From Nocardia brasiliensis (GTDB lineage Bacteria; Actinomycetota; Actinomycetes; Mycobacteriales; Mycobacteriaceae), in assembly GCF_011801125.1 (NCBI RefSeq), contig NZ_CP046171.1, positions 6,386,001 to 6,450,000 on the forward strand: a stretch of DNA of 64,000 nucleotides. The letters are read 5' to 3'. The notes under the pieces are model-generated. The model was not told the origin of the DNA and searched no databases. It was given only the letters and a program-made list of their open reading frames with translations. The number at the start of each line of letters is the position of its first letter. Position 1 is the first letter of the stretch. Made by a program: the position numbers and the translations under genes. Below, in pieces: positions 55,485 to 64,000 of the stretch.

Positions 55485-56852
55485 CTATGCGCGAACCAGG
55501 TCCTTGGTGTCGGGCTCCTGCTGCGGCTGCGCGCCGTGGTCGTGATCGACCATGGTCTGTTCATCGAACGGCAGCTTGCGGTCGAGTACCTCCCGCACGC
55601 GCTCCTTGTCGATGGTCTTGGTCCAGGTACCGATGAGCACGGTGGCCACGGCATTGCCGGAGAAATTGGTGAGAGCACGGGCCTCGGACATGAAGCGGTC
55701 GATGCCGACGATCAGGCCGACGCCGTCGAGCAGTTCCGGACGGTGGCTCTGCAGACCGCCTGCCAGCGTCGCCAACCCCGCGCCGGTGACACCGGCCGCG
55801 CCCTTGGACGCGATGATCATGAACAGCAGCAGACCGATCTGCTCGCCGATGCCGAGCGGTTTGCCCATCGCCTCCGCGATGAAAATGGAGGCCATGGTCA
55901 GGTAGATTGCAGTGCCATCCAAATTGAACGAATACCCGGTCGGCACAACGACACCGACGGTCGTGCGCTCGACGCCCATGTGCTCCATCTTCGCGATCAG
56001 CCGAGGCAGCGCGGATTCGGAGGACGACGTCGCGACGATCAGCAGGTACTCGCGCGCGAGGTAGCGGACCAGTTTCAGCACCGATACCCGCGACACCGAC
56101 CACAACACGACGCCGAGGACACCGAAGACGAACACCAGACAGGTCAGGTAGAACGCGATCATCAACGTGCCGAGTTTCACCACGGCGTCGAGCCCGGTCT
56201 TGCCGACCACGTTGGCGATCGCACCGAACGCGCCGATCGGCGCCAGCCACAGGATCATCACCAGGATGCGGAACACCAGCTTCTGCAGCAGGCCGATACC
56301 GCGCAGGATCGGCTCACCGCTGCTGCCCATGGCCTGCAGCGCGAAGCCGACCAGCACCGCGACGAACAGTGCCTGCAGCACGCTGCCGTCGGTCAGCGAG
56401 GACAGCAGCGACTTCGGCACGATGCCGCTGATGAACTCCCAGGTACCACCGGCCTTTTCGGCCGCCTTCACCGAGTCCTGGGCCGCCTTCGCCGTCTTGC
56501 CGATATCGAGCCCCGTGCCCGGCTGCAGCAGATTGCCGACGACCAGTCCGATGCCGAGCGCGAAGGTCGACATCAGCATGAAGTACCCGATGGCGAGCCC
56601 GCCGACCTTGCCGACCGTGGCCGCGGTCCGGATCGAACCGATGCCGAGCACGATCGTGCAGAAGATGACCGGCGCGATCATCATCTTGATCAGGTTGACG
56701 AAGATGCTGCCGAGCGGAGCGACAGCGACCCCGACGCCGGGTGCCAGCCAGCCGACGAGAATGCCCGCGACCACCGCCACGATGACGGCCAGATACAGCC
56801 AATGGGTGCGGTCGCGCTGCTTCGGCGCTGGTTGTGCTGTCACTGCGGTCAT
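55485..56852 (-). CDS. dctA: Dicarboxylate/cation symporter DctA
   Basis: 455 residues from ATG 56852, with GGAGGAAACC upstream. Takes up C4-dicarboxylates (succinate, fumarate, malate) with protons or Na+. The family motifs are the serine-rich ATSSSESALPRL, GVVVPTGYSFNLDGTAIYLTMA, and the ASKGAAGVTGAG loop, with about eight membrane segments and re-entrant loops. The divergent sensor kinase/response regulator pair beyond 56977 is the DctS/DctR type, so it probably controls this gene. Confidence 0.94.
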   Translation of the reverse strand: MTAVTAQPAPKQRDRTHWLYLAVIVAVVAGILVGWLAPGVGVAVAPLGSIFVNLIKMMIAPVIFCTIVLGIGSIRTAATVGKVGGLAIGYFMLMSTFALGIGLVVGNLLQPGTGLDIGKTAKAAQDSVKAAEKAGGTWEFISGIVPKSLLSSLTDGSVLQALFVAVLVGFALQAMGSSGEPILRGIGLLQKLVFRILVMILWLAPIGAFGAIANVVGKTGLDAVVKLGTLMIAFYLTCLVFVFGVLGVVLWSVSRVSVLKLVRYLAREYLLIVATSSSESALPRLIAKMEHMGVERTTVGVVVPTGYSFNLDGTAIYLTMASIFIAEAMGKPLGIGEQIGLLLFMIIASKGAAGVTGAGLATLAGGLQSHRPELLDGVGLIVGIDRFMSEARALTNFSGNAVATVLIGTWTKTIDKERVREVLDRKLPFDEQTMVDHDHGAQPQQEPDTKDLVRA

Positions 56853-56976
56853 ACGGGTGGTTTCCTCCGAGGTGGTGCCGACGTGAGGTGCCTCACGACC
56901 CCCAGGCAGAATGATGGACGTGCAGGTGACACGGGTCACGGTTTGGTGCATTACGTTCAGCGGCGGAAGGCAGTAA

Positions 56977-58530
56977 TTGAAACGCGGTCGGCTATCCCTG
57001 GCCGGTCAGGCCTTCGCGCTGCAGCTGATCGTGTTGACCCTGATGGTCGTCGTCGGGGCGGTGCTCGCGGTCATCGACGCGCGCAGGCACAGCGACGTGA
57101 CCACCACCCGCGAGGTGAGGGACGTGGCGGTGAGCGTCGCTGAAGCACCCTCGACCCTGTCGGCCGTCTACACCACCGACCCGCCCCGGCTGCTGCAGCC
57201 GGTCACCGAGCGGATCCGGCGGGCGACCGGAATGGACTTCATCGTGGTGATGGCGCCGGACCGGACCCGCTACACCCACACCAACCCGGACCGGATCGGC
57301 GAGCCGTTCAGCGGCAACATCGACCGCGCGCTGGCCGGGGAGACGTTCACCGAGACGTTCACCGGCACCCTCGGCCCCTCGATCCGCGCGGTGGCGCCGG
57401 TCTACGACGGCAACCGGGTGGTCGCGCTGGTCTCGGCCGGGGTGACCAGGGCCAAGATCGGCGACCAGGTCGCCACCCAGCTGCCACTGATCCTCGGCGT
57501 CGCCGCGGCGGGCCTTGTCGTCGCGGGCAGCGGCTCGTTCCTGTTGAGCCGCAGGCTGCGCAGGCAGACCCACGGACTCGCGCCCGCCGAACTGCGCGCG
57601 CTCTACGAGCAGCACGACGCCGTGCTGCACTCGATCCACGAGGGACTCGTGGTGTTCGGTATCGCGGGCGAGCGCGCGGAGGTGGTCAACGACCAGGCCC
57701 GCACGCTGCTCGGGCTGCCGGCGGGCGAGGTGCACCGCGGCGACCTGCCGGTCTCCATGCAGCAGATGAGCTGGGGCGTGGTGCGCGACGAGATGCATGT
57801 CACCGGCGACCGGATCCTGCTCATCAACCAGGACATCGTCACCTGGGAGGGCAGGCCGATCGGCACCGTGATGACCATCCGCGACCACACCGAATTGCGG
57901 GAGGTGATGGGCGAACTCGACTCGGTGCGCAGTTTCGCCGAATCGCTGCACGCCCAGGCGCACGAGTCGGCCAACCGGCTGCACACCGTGGTCACCATGG
58001 TGGAGCTGGGCCGCTATCAGGAGGCCGTCGCGTTCGCCACCTCGGAACTCGAGCTCTCGCAGAACCTGATCGACCGGCTGTTCGCGGCGGTGGGCACGCC
58101 CGCGCTGGCCGCGCTGCTGCTCGGCAAGGTGAACCAGGCCAACGAACGCAGCGTCGAGTTGACCATCACCGAGGAGACCGCGCTCGATTCCATCGAGCCG
58201 CTCTCGCCGCAGGAGATGGTCACCCTGGTCGGCAACCTGACCGACAACGCCATCGATGCCGCCGCGGAGAGCCCGAACGCCTGGGTGGAAGTCACACTGC
58301 GGCAGCAGGATTCGGACCTGTACCTGCGGGTCGCGGACAGCGGCCCCGGGATGTCCGAGCAGACCTTCCACCGCGCGTCGCAGCGCGGGTATTCGACCAA
58401 GGCCGACCATCACGGCCTCGGCCTCGCACTGGTGCACCGTCTGGTGGCCAGGCACGGGGGGACCATTCGTACCGACCTAGATCCGGAAAGCGCGGTAACC
58501 GTGACGATTCCGCGAAAGGACGCACAGTGA
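56977..58530 (+). CDS. DctS/DcuS/CitA-family sensor histidine kinase
   Basis: 517 residues from TTG 56977, supported by GGAAGG six bases upstream. Membrane segments at about 12-33 and 170-190 enclose an extracellular PAS-like (CACHE) domain with the ligand motif RYTHTNPDRIGEPFSG. A cytoplasmic PAS domain follows, then the Spo0B-like helix with H329 (AQAHESANRLHTVV) and an ATPase domain (NLTDNAIDAA, SGPGM, HHGLGLALV). The group senses citrate or C4-dicarboxylates, matching the adjacent dctA. Coupled to its regulator by GTGA. Confidence 0.9.
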   Translation: MKRGRLSLAGQAFALQLIVLTLMVVVGAVLAVIDARRHSDVTTTREVRDVAVSVAEAPSTLSAVYTTDPPRLLQPVTERIRRATGMDFIVVMAPDRTRYTHTNPDRIGEPFSGNIDRALAGETFTETFTGTLGPSIRAVAPVYDGNRVVALVSAGVTRAKIGDQVATQLPLILGVAAAGLVVAGSGSFLLSRRLRRQTHGLAPAELRALYEQHDAVLHSIHEGLVVFGIAGERAEVVNDQARTLLGLPAGEVHRGDLPVSMQQMSWGVVRDEMHVTGDRILLINQDIVTWEGRPIGTVMTIRDHTELREVMGELDSVRSFAESLHAQAHESANRLHTVVTMVELGRYQEAVAFATSELELSQNLIDRLFAAVGTPALAALLLGKVNQANERSVELTITEETALDSIEPLSPQEMVTLVGNLTDNAIDAAAESPNAWVEVTLRQQDSDLYLRVADSGPGMSEQTFHRASQRGYSTKADHHGLGLALVHRLVARHGGTIRTDLDPESAVTVTIPRKDAQ

Positions 58531-59225
58531 TCCGAGTGCTGATCGTCGAGGACGAACCCCTCATCGCCGAGGCGCACCGCGCCTACGTGGACCGCATCGA
58601 GGGTTTCGTCCCCGTCGGGGTCGCGCATACCGGCCGGGAGGCGATGCGCGCCGCCGCCGACAACGCGGCCGAGGGCACCCCGATCGACCTGGTGCTCATG
58701 GACATCGGACTGCCCGACGCGAGTGGTCTCGATGTCGCGGCGGCGCTGACCGGACTCGCGCCGCGGCCCGACGTCATCGCCATCACCTCCGCGCGTGATC
58801 TCGCCATGGTGCGTACCGCGGTCTCCCACGGCGTGGTGCTGTATCTGCTGAAACCGTTCACCTTCGCGGCTTTTCGCGACAAGCTCGATCGCTATCGCGA
58901 GTTCCGCACCGCGCTGCCCGCGGGCGAGACCGCGGTCTCCCAGCACGACATCGACCGCGCGCTCAGCGCCCTGCGCACCCCGGACCAGCGGGCCACCACG
59001 CCCAAAGGCGTTGCGCCGCAAACCCTCGACGAGATCTCGCGCACGGTGCGCGCGGCCCCGGACGGCATCACCGCCGCCGACACCGCGACCACCATCGGCG
59101 TCTCCCGCATCACCGCGTGGCGCTACCTGGAGAAGCTCGCCGACGACGGCCTGGTGACCCGCCGCTCCGACTACGGCCGTGCGGGCCGCCCGAAGACTCG
59201 CTACGTCTGGAAGACCAAGTCCTGA
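58527..59225 (+). CDS. DctR/DcuR/CitB-family response regulator
   Basis: 232 residues from GTG 58527, overlapping the kinase stop. Receiver domain with phospho-acceptor D59 (LVLMDIGLPDASG) and the conserved lysine in YLLKPFTFAAFRDKL. The output domain has a C-terminal winged helix (GITAADTATTIGVSRITAWRYLEKLADDGLVTRRSDYG), as in DcuR/CitB. It should activate dicarboxylate uptake, most likely dctA on the other side of the kinase. A perfect terminator hairpin follows. Confidence 0.92.
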   Translation: MIRVLIVEDEPLIAEAHRAYVDRIEGFVPVGVAHTGREAMRAAADNAAEGTPIDLVLMDIGLPDASGLDVAAALTGLAPRPDVIAITSARDLAMVRTAVSHGVVLYLLKPFTFAAFRDKLDRYREFRTALPAGETAVSQHDIDRALSALRTPDQRATTPKGVAPQTLDEISRTVRAAPDGITAADTATTIGVSRITAWRYLEKLADDGLVTRRSDYGRAGRPKTRYVWKTKS

Positions 59226-59236
59226 GCGGCTTTCCC

Positions 59237-59280
59237 AGAGCGTCCCTACGTTGCCGCGCTCTGCATCGTAGGGACGCTCT
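59237..59280. terminator. Terminator after the response regulator
   Basis: AGAGCGTCCCTACG (59237-59250) and CGTAGGGACGCTCT (59267-59280) form a perfect 14-base stem with a 16-base loop, followed by GTTC, between convergent genes. Confidence 0.82.
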
Positions 59281-59288
59281 GTTCGTCG

Positions 59289-59621
59289 CTACGCGGGCAG
59301 GTGGTCGTACCCGAACACATTGATGAAGTAGTTACCCGGGATCAGCTGGTTCATCGCGTGCCACAGGCCGCCGGGATCGCGCTGGTAGTAGCTCACGCCC
59401 AGCGAACCCGCGTCGTAGCAGACGATGTCGGCGGTGCCGAACGGGCTCCAGTACCTGTTCGTGCCCGGCCGTGGGAGCTCGAGCGGAGTGGTGAACAGGT
59501 GGCCGCACGGGGTGATGCTCGGTTCGTAGATGGACGGCGCCGCCGCGGCGGTCGGCGCGAATCCGACGGCGCAGCCCGCGAATACGGTTGCTGCCAGCAC
59601 CCGAGGGAAGAGTTTCCCCAT
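59289..59621 (-). CDS. Secreted protein, unknown function
   Basis: 110 residues from ATG 59621, with GAGGAGAAC upstream. A Sec signal peptide runs to about residue 28 (VLAATVFAGCAVGFAPTAAAA then PSIYEP). The mature domain of about 82 residues has two cysteines (TPCGHLF and DIVCYDAG) and many aromatic residues, including YWSPFGTAD and YYQRDPGGLWHAMNQLIPGNYF. Actinobacteria have many such exported small proteins; I recognise no function. An in-frame upstream TTG is not needed. Confidence 0.75.
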   Translation of the reverse strand: MGKLFPRVLAATVFAGCAVGFAPTAAAAPSIYEPSITPCGHLFTTPLELPRPGTNRYWSPFGTADIVCYDAGSLGVSYYQRDPGGLWHAMNQLIPGNYFINVFGYDHLPA

Positions 59622-59771
59622 CGAAGTTCTCCTCAACTATTCCGGTCGGTCACAGTGAGCACACGCGGTGTCCCGTGGCGAGCGAACGCCACAAGACCCC
59701 GCGCTGCACCCTGCCAGAGGACCCGACGCGAGGGAACCGTTTCCGCCCGGTAGCTTCCGCGCGCCGGACGA

Positions 59772-60851
59772 TCAGACGTCGGTGGAGAAGCGAATGCCGC
59801 CGTCGGGCAGCTCGACGCCGGGCCAGACCCGGGCGCCGCGTAGTAGTTCGCAGCGGGCGCCCACCTGCGCGCCGTCGCCGATCACGCCGTCGCGCACCAG
59901 CGCGCGCGGGCCGATCCTGGCGCCGAAGCCGATGATGGAGCGCTCGACCGTCGCGCCCGCCTCGATGACCGCGCCGTCGAAGATGACCGCGCCGTCGAGC
60001 CGGGCGCCCGCGCCGACCTCGGCCCCGCGACCGACGACGGTGCCGCCGATGAGCAGGGCGCCCGGTGCGACGCCCGCGCCGGGATGGACCAGGGATTCGC
60101 CGCGCTGGCCGGGCAGCGCGGGCGAGGGGGCGATGCCGCGGACCAGGTCGGCCGAGCCGCGCACGAAGTCCTCGGGGGTGCCCATGTCACGCCAGTACGA
60201 GGAGTCGACATGCCCCTGCACCCGCGCGCCCTCGGCGAGCAGCGACGGGAACACCTCGCGCTCCACCGACACCGGGCGACCCGCCGGGATCTTCTCGATG
60301 TACTCGCGCCGGAAGACGTAGCAGCCCGCGTTGATCTGATCGGTCGGCGGATCCTGCGTCTTCTCCAGGAACGCGGTGACGCGCCCGTCCGCGTCGGTCG
60401 GCACACAGCCGAACGCGCGCGGATCGCTCACCCGGACCAGATGCAACGTCACGTCAGCGTTGGTGGACTCGTGCGTGTCGAGCACCGCGCCGAGGTCGGT
60501 GCCGCCGAGCACGTCACCGTTGAACACCATCACGTTGTCGGCGCGCAGCTTGGGCAGCACGTTGCGGATGCCGCCGCCGGTGCCGAGCGGTTCGGTCTCG
60601 GTGACGTACTCGAGCTCGAGTCCGAGGTCGGCGCCGTCGCCGAAGTGCTCCTCGAACACCTCCGCCTTGAACGAGGTGCCGAGCACGACATGGGTGATGC
60701 CCGCCTCGGCGATGCGGGCGAGCAGATGCGTCAAGAACGGCAGCCCGGCCGTCGGCAGCATCGGCTTCGGTGCGGAGAGGGTCAACGGGCGCAGCCGCGT
60801 CCCCTGTCCACCCACCAGGATCACGGCGTCGGTGCCTGCATGTGCTGCCAT
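59772..60851 (-). CDS. manB: Mannose-1-phosphate guanylyltransferase
   Basis: 359 residues. Makes GDP-mannose from mannose 1-phosphate and GTP. The nucleotidyltransferase motif is AVILVGGQGTRLRPLTLSAPKPMLP at about residues 9-33, with FNGDVLGG (metal Asp) and VDSSYWRDMGTPEDF. The C-terminal 100 residues form a left-handed beta-helix of hexapeptides (GAGVAPGALLIGGTVVGRGAEVG). It matches Rv3264c in the position next to wbbL and rmlD, and is called manB or manC depending on source. A glucose-1-phosphate thymidylyltransferase is less likely from the sequence. Confidence 0.9.
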   Translation of the reverse strand: MAAHAGTDAVILVGGQGTRLRPLTLSAPKPMLPTAGLPFLTHLLARIAEAGITHVVLGTSFKAEVFEEHFGDGADLGLELEYVTETEPLGTGGGIRNVLPKLRADNVMVFNGDVLGGTDLGAVLDTHESTNADVTLHLVRVSDPRAFGCVPTDADGRVTAFLEKTQDPPTDQINAGCYVFRREYIEKIPAGRPVSVEREVFPSLLAEGARVQGHVDSSYWRDMGTPEDFVRGSADLVRGIAPSPALPGQRGESLVHPGAGVAPGALLIGGTVVGRGAEVGAGARLDGAVIFDGAVIEAGATVERSIIGFGARIGPRALVRDGVIGDGAQVGARCELLRGARVWPGVELPDGGIRFSTDV

Positions 60852-61043
60852 TCAAGGTCCCCTGTTCACAGTGGATCGAGTAGTGCGCGCGCCGACGGCC
60901 GGCCCGCGAGGTACACCGGGCCGCAGTGCGCGACGGCCCTGCGCCATTGTCGCTCAGCAACCGCCGAATCGATAGGTTTTCCCAGGTCTGCCGCTCGGCC
61001 GCCTGGTATCGGGATACCCGTTCTCGCCCGCTGTTCGCGCGCG

Positions 61044-61946
61044 TCAGGCCGGGTGACCCGCTTCCCGCGCCTGTTGGCGCAGCGCCGATCGAACCGCAAT
61101 CCGGGAGCGCACCGCAAGTCCAGCGCGCAGCGCGAGCCGCAGCGGCAGCTGCCACCAGTGCGGGTGCCGGTCGGCCTGGAAACGGTAGGCGCTGGCGTGG
61201 TGGGCGGGCAGCATCTTCTCGGGGTGCCGTCCCGCCGCGTGCCCCTTGGCGTGGGTCACCTCGGCCGAAGGGACGAAGACGTTGTGCCAGCCCGCCTTGC
61301 CCATCCGGTCGCCGAAGTCGACGTCCTCCATGTACATGAAGTAGCGCGAATCGAAGCCGTCGATCGAGTCGAAGGCCGACCGCCGCACCAGCAGGCACGA
61401 GCCCGACAGCCAGCCGACCGCGCGCTCGGAGATCTCCTCGTTCTCCTGGCGGTAGCGCCGGGTCCACGGGTTCGTCTTCCATACCGTGCCGAGGATCGCG
61501 TGTCCCGCGCCGTCGAGCAGGCCGGGCACCCGGCGCGCCGACGGGTAGACGCTGCCGTCCGGTTCCAGCACCAGCGGTCCCACCGCGCCTGCCCGCGGCC
61601 AGCGCGCGGCGGCGGCGAGCATCTTGTCGATGGCGTCGGTGCCCCAGCGGATGTCGGGGTTGGCGATCACGATGAATTCGATGGCCGGATCGATCTCGGC
61701 GACCGCGCGGTTGATCGCGCCGCCGTATCCGATGTTGCCGCCGGTGCGTAGCAGGCGCACGTGCGAATTGGCCTCGGCGACCAACTCCGGCACCCCGTCG
61801 GTGGAACCGTTGTCGGCGAGGATCACCTGTGGCTTCTCGGTCGTGGCGTCGGCCAGCGTGGTGATGAAGTGCTCGAGGTGTTCGCCGGGTGAATAGGTCA
61901 CCGTGACGACGGCCAGGCCCGCGTTGGCGGAATCGGAATCACTCAC
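61044..61946 (-). CDS. wbbL: Rhamnosyltransferase WbbL (cell-wall linker)
   Basis: 300 residues from GTG 61946, overlapping rmlD by eight bases. A family 2 glycosyltransferase: VVTVTYSPGEHLEHFITTLADA, ILADNGSTDG, and the donor-site NPDIRWG; ERAVGWLSGSCLLVRRSAFDSIDGFDSRYFMYMEDVDFGDRM is typical of rhamnosyltransferases. It attaches rhamnose to decaprenyl-diphospho-GlcNAc, the linker that joins arabinogalactan to peptidoglycan. It uses dTDP-rhamnose from RmlD, encoded just upstream. Corresponds to Rv3265c. Confidence 0.94.
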   Translation of the reverse strand: MSDSDSANAGLAVVTVTYSPGEHLEHFITTLADATTEKPQVILADNGSTDGVPELVAEANSHVRLLRTGGNIGYGGAINRAVAEIDPAIEFIVIANPDIRWGTDAIDKMLAAAARWPRAGAVGPLVLEPDGSVYPSARRVPGLLDGAGHAILGTVWKTNPWTRRYRQENEEISERAVGWLSGSCLLVRRSAFDSIDGFDSRYFMYMEDVDFGDRMGKAGWHNVFVPSAEVTHAKGHAAGRHPEKMLPAHHASAYRFQADRHPHWWQLPLRLALRAGLAVRSRIAVRSALRQQAREAGHPA

Positions 61947-62850
61947 GGCCGCTGAGCCTAGTGGTCGCGGCCGGACCCAGTCCATCGGACGAGCGCGCCA
62001 GTGCGTCGCGCAGCGCGAGCCGCCACGGACGCAATGGCGTGAGCCCGGCATCGTGCCAGGCCCGCGGCGACAACACCGAATATGCCGGGCGCCGTGCGGG
62101 TCTCGGATACCTCGACGAATCGCACGGGTGTACTCGCGCGGGATCGGCGCCCACCGCGGCGAACACCGCGCGCGCGAGTTCGAACCAGCTCGCCTGTCCG
62201 GCGTTGGTGGCGTGCAGCAGGCGCGGGGCGTCCGGGCGAGCCGCGAGTTCGAGCAGCGCGGCGGCGAGATCGGCGGCGTAGGTGGGCGAACCGAGCTGGT
62301 CGTCCACCACGTCGACGGTGTCACGCTCGCGTTCCAGCCGCAGCATGGTCGCGACGAAATCGCTTCCGGCGCCGGTATATACCCACGCGGTACGCACCAC
62401 GTGCGCCTGCGGGGCCAGCGTCAGCACGGCCGTCTCCCCCGCGAGTTTGGACCGTCCGTAGACCGTGGCCGGCCCGGTCGGATCGGTCGTTTCATAGGGC
62501 CGGACCGCCGTGCCCGCGAAGACGTAGTCGGTGGAGACGTGGATCAGCCGCGCCCGTGCCCTGGCACACGCGGCGGCGAGCACGGCAGGTCCGGTCTCGT
62601 TGCCCGCGAACGCCGCGTCGCTGTCGGTCTCGGCCTGATCGACGGCGGTGTAGGCGGCGCAATTGAGCACCACCGTCCCCGGTCGCAGCACAGCGGCGAC
62701 CGCGTCCGGATCGGTGATGTCCAGATCGGCGCGGCCGAATCCGTGCGCGTGCGGCGCGAGTCGCAGCAGTTCGCGCCCGAGCTGGCCGCGGGCGCCCGTC
62801 ACGACCAGGTGCGCGGGCGCGCCGGGCCCGGACGGCGTCGAGGTTGTCAC
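61939..62850 (-). CDS. rmlD: dTDP-4-dehydrorhamnose reductase
   Basis: 303 residues from GTG 62850; the GTG at 62892 is possible. Last step in dTDP-L-rhamnose synthesis. NAD(P) fold VVTGARGQLGRELLRL, active-site TDYVFAG and YGRSKLAGE, and the RTAWVYTGAGSDFVATML motif. It overlaps wbbL, so donor synthesis and transfer are coupled. Corresponds to Rv3266c. Confidence 0.94.
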   Translation of the reverse strand: MTTSTPSGPGAPAHLVVTGARGQLGRELLRLAPHAHGFGRADLDITDPDAVAAVLRPGTVVLNCAAYTAVDQAETDSDAAFAGNETGPAVLAAACARARARLIHVSTDYVFAGTAVRPYETTDPTGPATVYGRSKLAGETAVLTLAPQAHVVRTAWVYTGAGSDFVATMLRLERERDTVDVVDDQLGSPTYAADLAAALLELAARPDAPRLLHATNAGQASWFELARAVFAAVGADPARVHPCDSSRYPRPARRPAYSVLSPRAWHDAGLTPLRPWRLALRDALARSSDGLGPAATTRLSGRE

Positions 62851-63047
62851 AGTTGTCAAGTCTGGCACGCCGTCCTTGGCACGCCGCCGCACCTGCGGAT
62901 TGCCGGTCCGATCCGTGGCATTCGTTAGCCTTCGAGCAGGCGCCCTCGACGCGCGCGCACAACGCGGCGATGTTTGCCAAAGGGTTGCGGGGGTTATGGA
63001 AAGGTGGGGTGGTCGAGCACACCGCGCTGCGGAAGCAGACCCAGAGC

Positions 63048-63080
63048 GTGTCGAAAGGATGTCCAGGTGTCGAGAGGATG
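63048..63080 (+). repeat. Imperfect direct repeat before the LCP gene
   Basis: GTGTCGAAAGGATG (63048-63061) and GTGTCGAGAGGATG (63067-63080) differ at one position and are 19 bases apart, 24 bases before the LCP start codon. The 253-base gap holds nothing else I can identify. Confidence 0.55.
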
Positions 63081-63103
63081 CAAGTTAGCCACGGAGGTGA
63101 CCG

Positions 63104-64000
63104 GTGACCCGGCCGCGCGGCGCTGACGCGCCGCTGCCCGCGGGCGGCCCGCTGCGCGTGTTCGCCGCGGCGCTCGCGGCCGTGGTGTTCGTCATCACCG
63201 GCTTCGCCTGGCACAGCGTCGACAGCCTGATCTCCAACATCGAGCGCATCGGTGGTCTCGGGCTCGGCGGCGGCCGAGACGGCGCCGTCGACATCCTGCT
63301 GGTCGGCGTGGACAGCCGCACCGACGCACACGGCAATCCGCTCAGCGATCGGGAACGCGCGATGCTGCACGCCGGCGACGAGGTCGGCACCAACACCGAC
63401 ACCATCGTGCTGATCCGGGTGCCCAACGACGGCCGGTCCGCGACCGCGATCTCCATCCCGCGCGACTCCTACGTCGACATCCCCGGCCTGGGCAAGGGCA
63501 AGATCAATTCGGCCTACGGCGCCACCAAGGAAACCCAGCGGCTGAAGCTGATCAATCAGGGCGTCGCCGAGGACGAGGCGGATAAGCAGTCCACCAAGGC
63601 GGGTCGCCAGGCGCTGATCAAGTCCGTCGGAGATCTCACCGGGATCAGCGTCGACCACTACGCCGAGGTGAGCCTGCTCGGCTTCGTGCTGCTCACCGAC
63701 GCGGTCGGCGGTGTCGAGGTGTGCCTGAACAACCCGGTCGACGAGTGGATGTCCGGCGCCGACTTCCCGGCGGGCCGCCAGCGCCTCGACGGGCCGTCGG
63801 CGCTGAGCTTCGTGCGCCAGCGGCATAATCTGCCGCGCGGAGACCTCGACCGCATCGTGCGCCAGCAGGTGTTCATGGCCCAGCTGGTCGGGCAGGTGCT
63901 CAGCGCCAAGACGCTCAGCAACCCGGCGCGGATGAAACAGCTCAGCGACGCGGTCGGGCGCACCGTGGTGCTCGACGAGGACTGGGACGTGCTCGCGTTC
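63104..64000 (+). CDS. cpsA: LytR-CpsA-Psr (LCP) family ligase, 3' truncated by the window edge
   Basis: 299 residues visible with no stop before the window ends. GTG 63104 has GGAGG six bases upstream. A short basic N-terminus, one membrane helix (VFAAALAAVVFVITGFAW) and the extracellular LCP domain: ILLVGVDSRTDAHG, TDTIVLIRVPNDGRSATAISIPRDSYVDIPG (the Arg/Asp phosphate site), and KINSAYGA. LCP proteins attach arabinogalactan, or other polymers, to peptidoglycan. Opposite rmlD as Rv3267 is, beside the linker rhamnosylation genes, so cell-wall assembly is a good fit. Confidence 0.93.
   Translation, partial: MTRPRGADAPLPAGGPLRVFAAALAAVVFVITGFAWHSVDSLISNIERIGGLGLGGGRDGAVDILLVGVDSRTDAHGNPLSDRERAMLHAGDEVGTNTDTIVLIRVPNDGRSATAISIPRDSYVDIPGLGKGKINSAYGATKETQRLKLINQGVAEDEADKQSTKAGRQALIKSVGDLTGISVDHYAEVSLLGFVLLTDAVGGVEVCLNNPVDEWMSGADFPAGRQRLDGPSALSFVRQRHNLPRGDLDRIVRQQVFMAQLVGQVLSAKTLSNPARMKQLSDAVGRTVVLDEDWDVLAF

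Overview
The window is high-GC actinobacterial chromosome. Its gene content and order track the Mycobacterium tuberculosis interval from about Rv3218 to Rv3267: DAG-kinase-like, whiB1, pdtaS, biotinylated TB7.3-like protein, rshA/sigH, SRAP, aroA, rsgA, secA1, hpf, comF, lpqB-mtrB-mtrA-tmk-sahH, tetR/rubredoxins/alkB, fbiA-fbiB, whiB2, Rv3259, Rv3258c, pmmA, tobH-like, manA, manB, wbbL, rmlD, cpsA. The synteny is recalled, not computed. WhiB proteins, a mycothiol-type anti-sigma factor, F420 genes, MtrAB-LpqB and rhamnosyl-linker genes place it in the Mycobacteriales. The extra desaturase, two alkane hydroxylases and EspR-like gene fit Nocardia or a close relative (inference). I see no rRNA, tRNA, CRISPR array, prophage or transposase.

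Layout. 1-8.7 kb: nucleotide and stress genes. These are a cut-off phosphatase, GNAT, endonuclease V, a lipid kinase, whiB1 with a CRP-like box, pdtaS, a biotin/lipoyl carrier, the 24-residue ribosomal protein bL37, and rshA/sigH with a SigR-type promoter. 8.7-13.3 kb: aldehyde dehydrogenase, aroA, rsgA. 13.4-24.3 kb: secA, then a lipid block of WS/DGAT-like acyltransferase, DUF6912 protein, flavin/2Fe-2S reductase and two tandem membrane desaturases, followed by BluB. 24.5-28.7 kb: accessory stretch with an unknown 80-residue protein, GNAT, thiolase, and a three-gene cassette of XRE regulator, EspR-like regulator and ImmA/IrrE metallopeptidase. 28.7-37.2 kb: conserved minus-strand core (hpf, comF, lpqB, mtrB, mtrA, tmk, sahH).

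37.2-42.4 kb: a GDPD-like lipoprotein, then alkane oxidation (alkB, tetR, two rubredoxins, a second alkB) with a strong palindrome at the main alkB promoter. 42.4-45.4 kb: F420 genes fbiA-fbiB plus a NUDIX gene. 45.5-51.5 kb: whiB2, preceded by a near-consensus SOS box, then two small conserved genes and pmmA-tobH-manA for mannose supply. 51.5-59.6 kb: accessory genes, namely a CDF transporter, FAD oxidoreductase, a TetR/DUF4267 divergon with two matching operators, DUF4287, and dctA with a DctS/DctR-like two-component system. 59.7-64 kb: cell-wall sugar genes (manB, wbbL, rmlD) and an LCP ligase gene that runs off the end.

Themes are envelope construction, lipid and alkane metabolism with its electron donors, and stress-linked transcription. 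The main candidates for something new are the XRE/EspR-like/ImmA cassette, the SOS box at whiB2, the dual-start sigH, the triple 15-bp repeat at the second desaturase, and the acyltransferase with an altered HHxxxDG motif.
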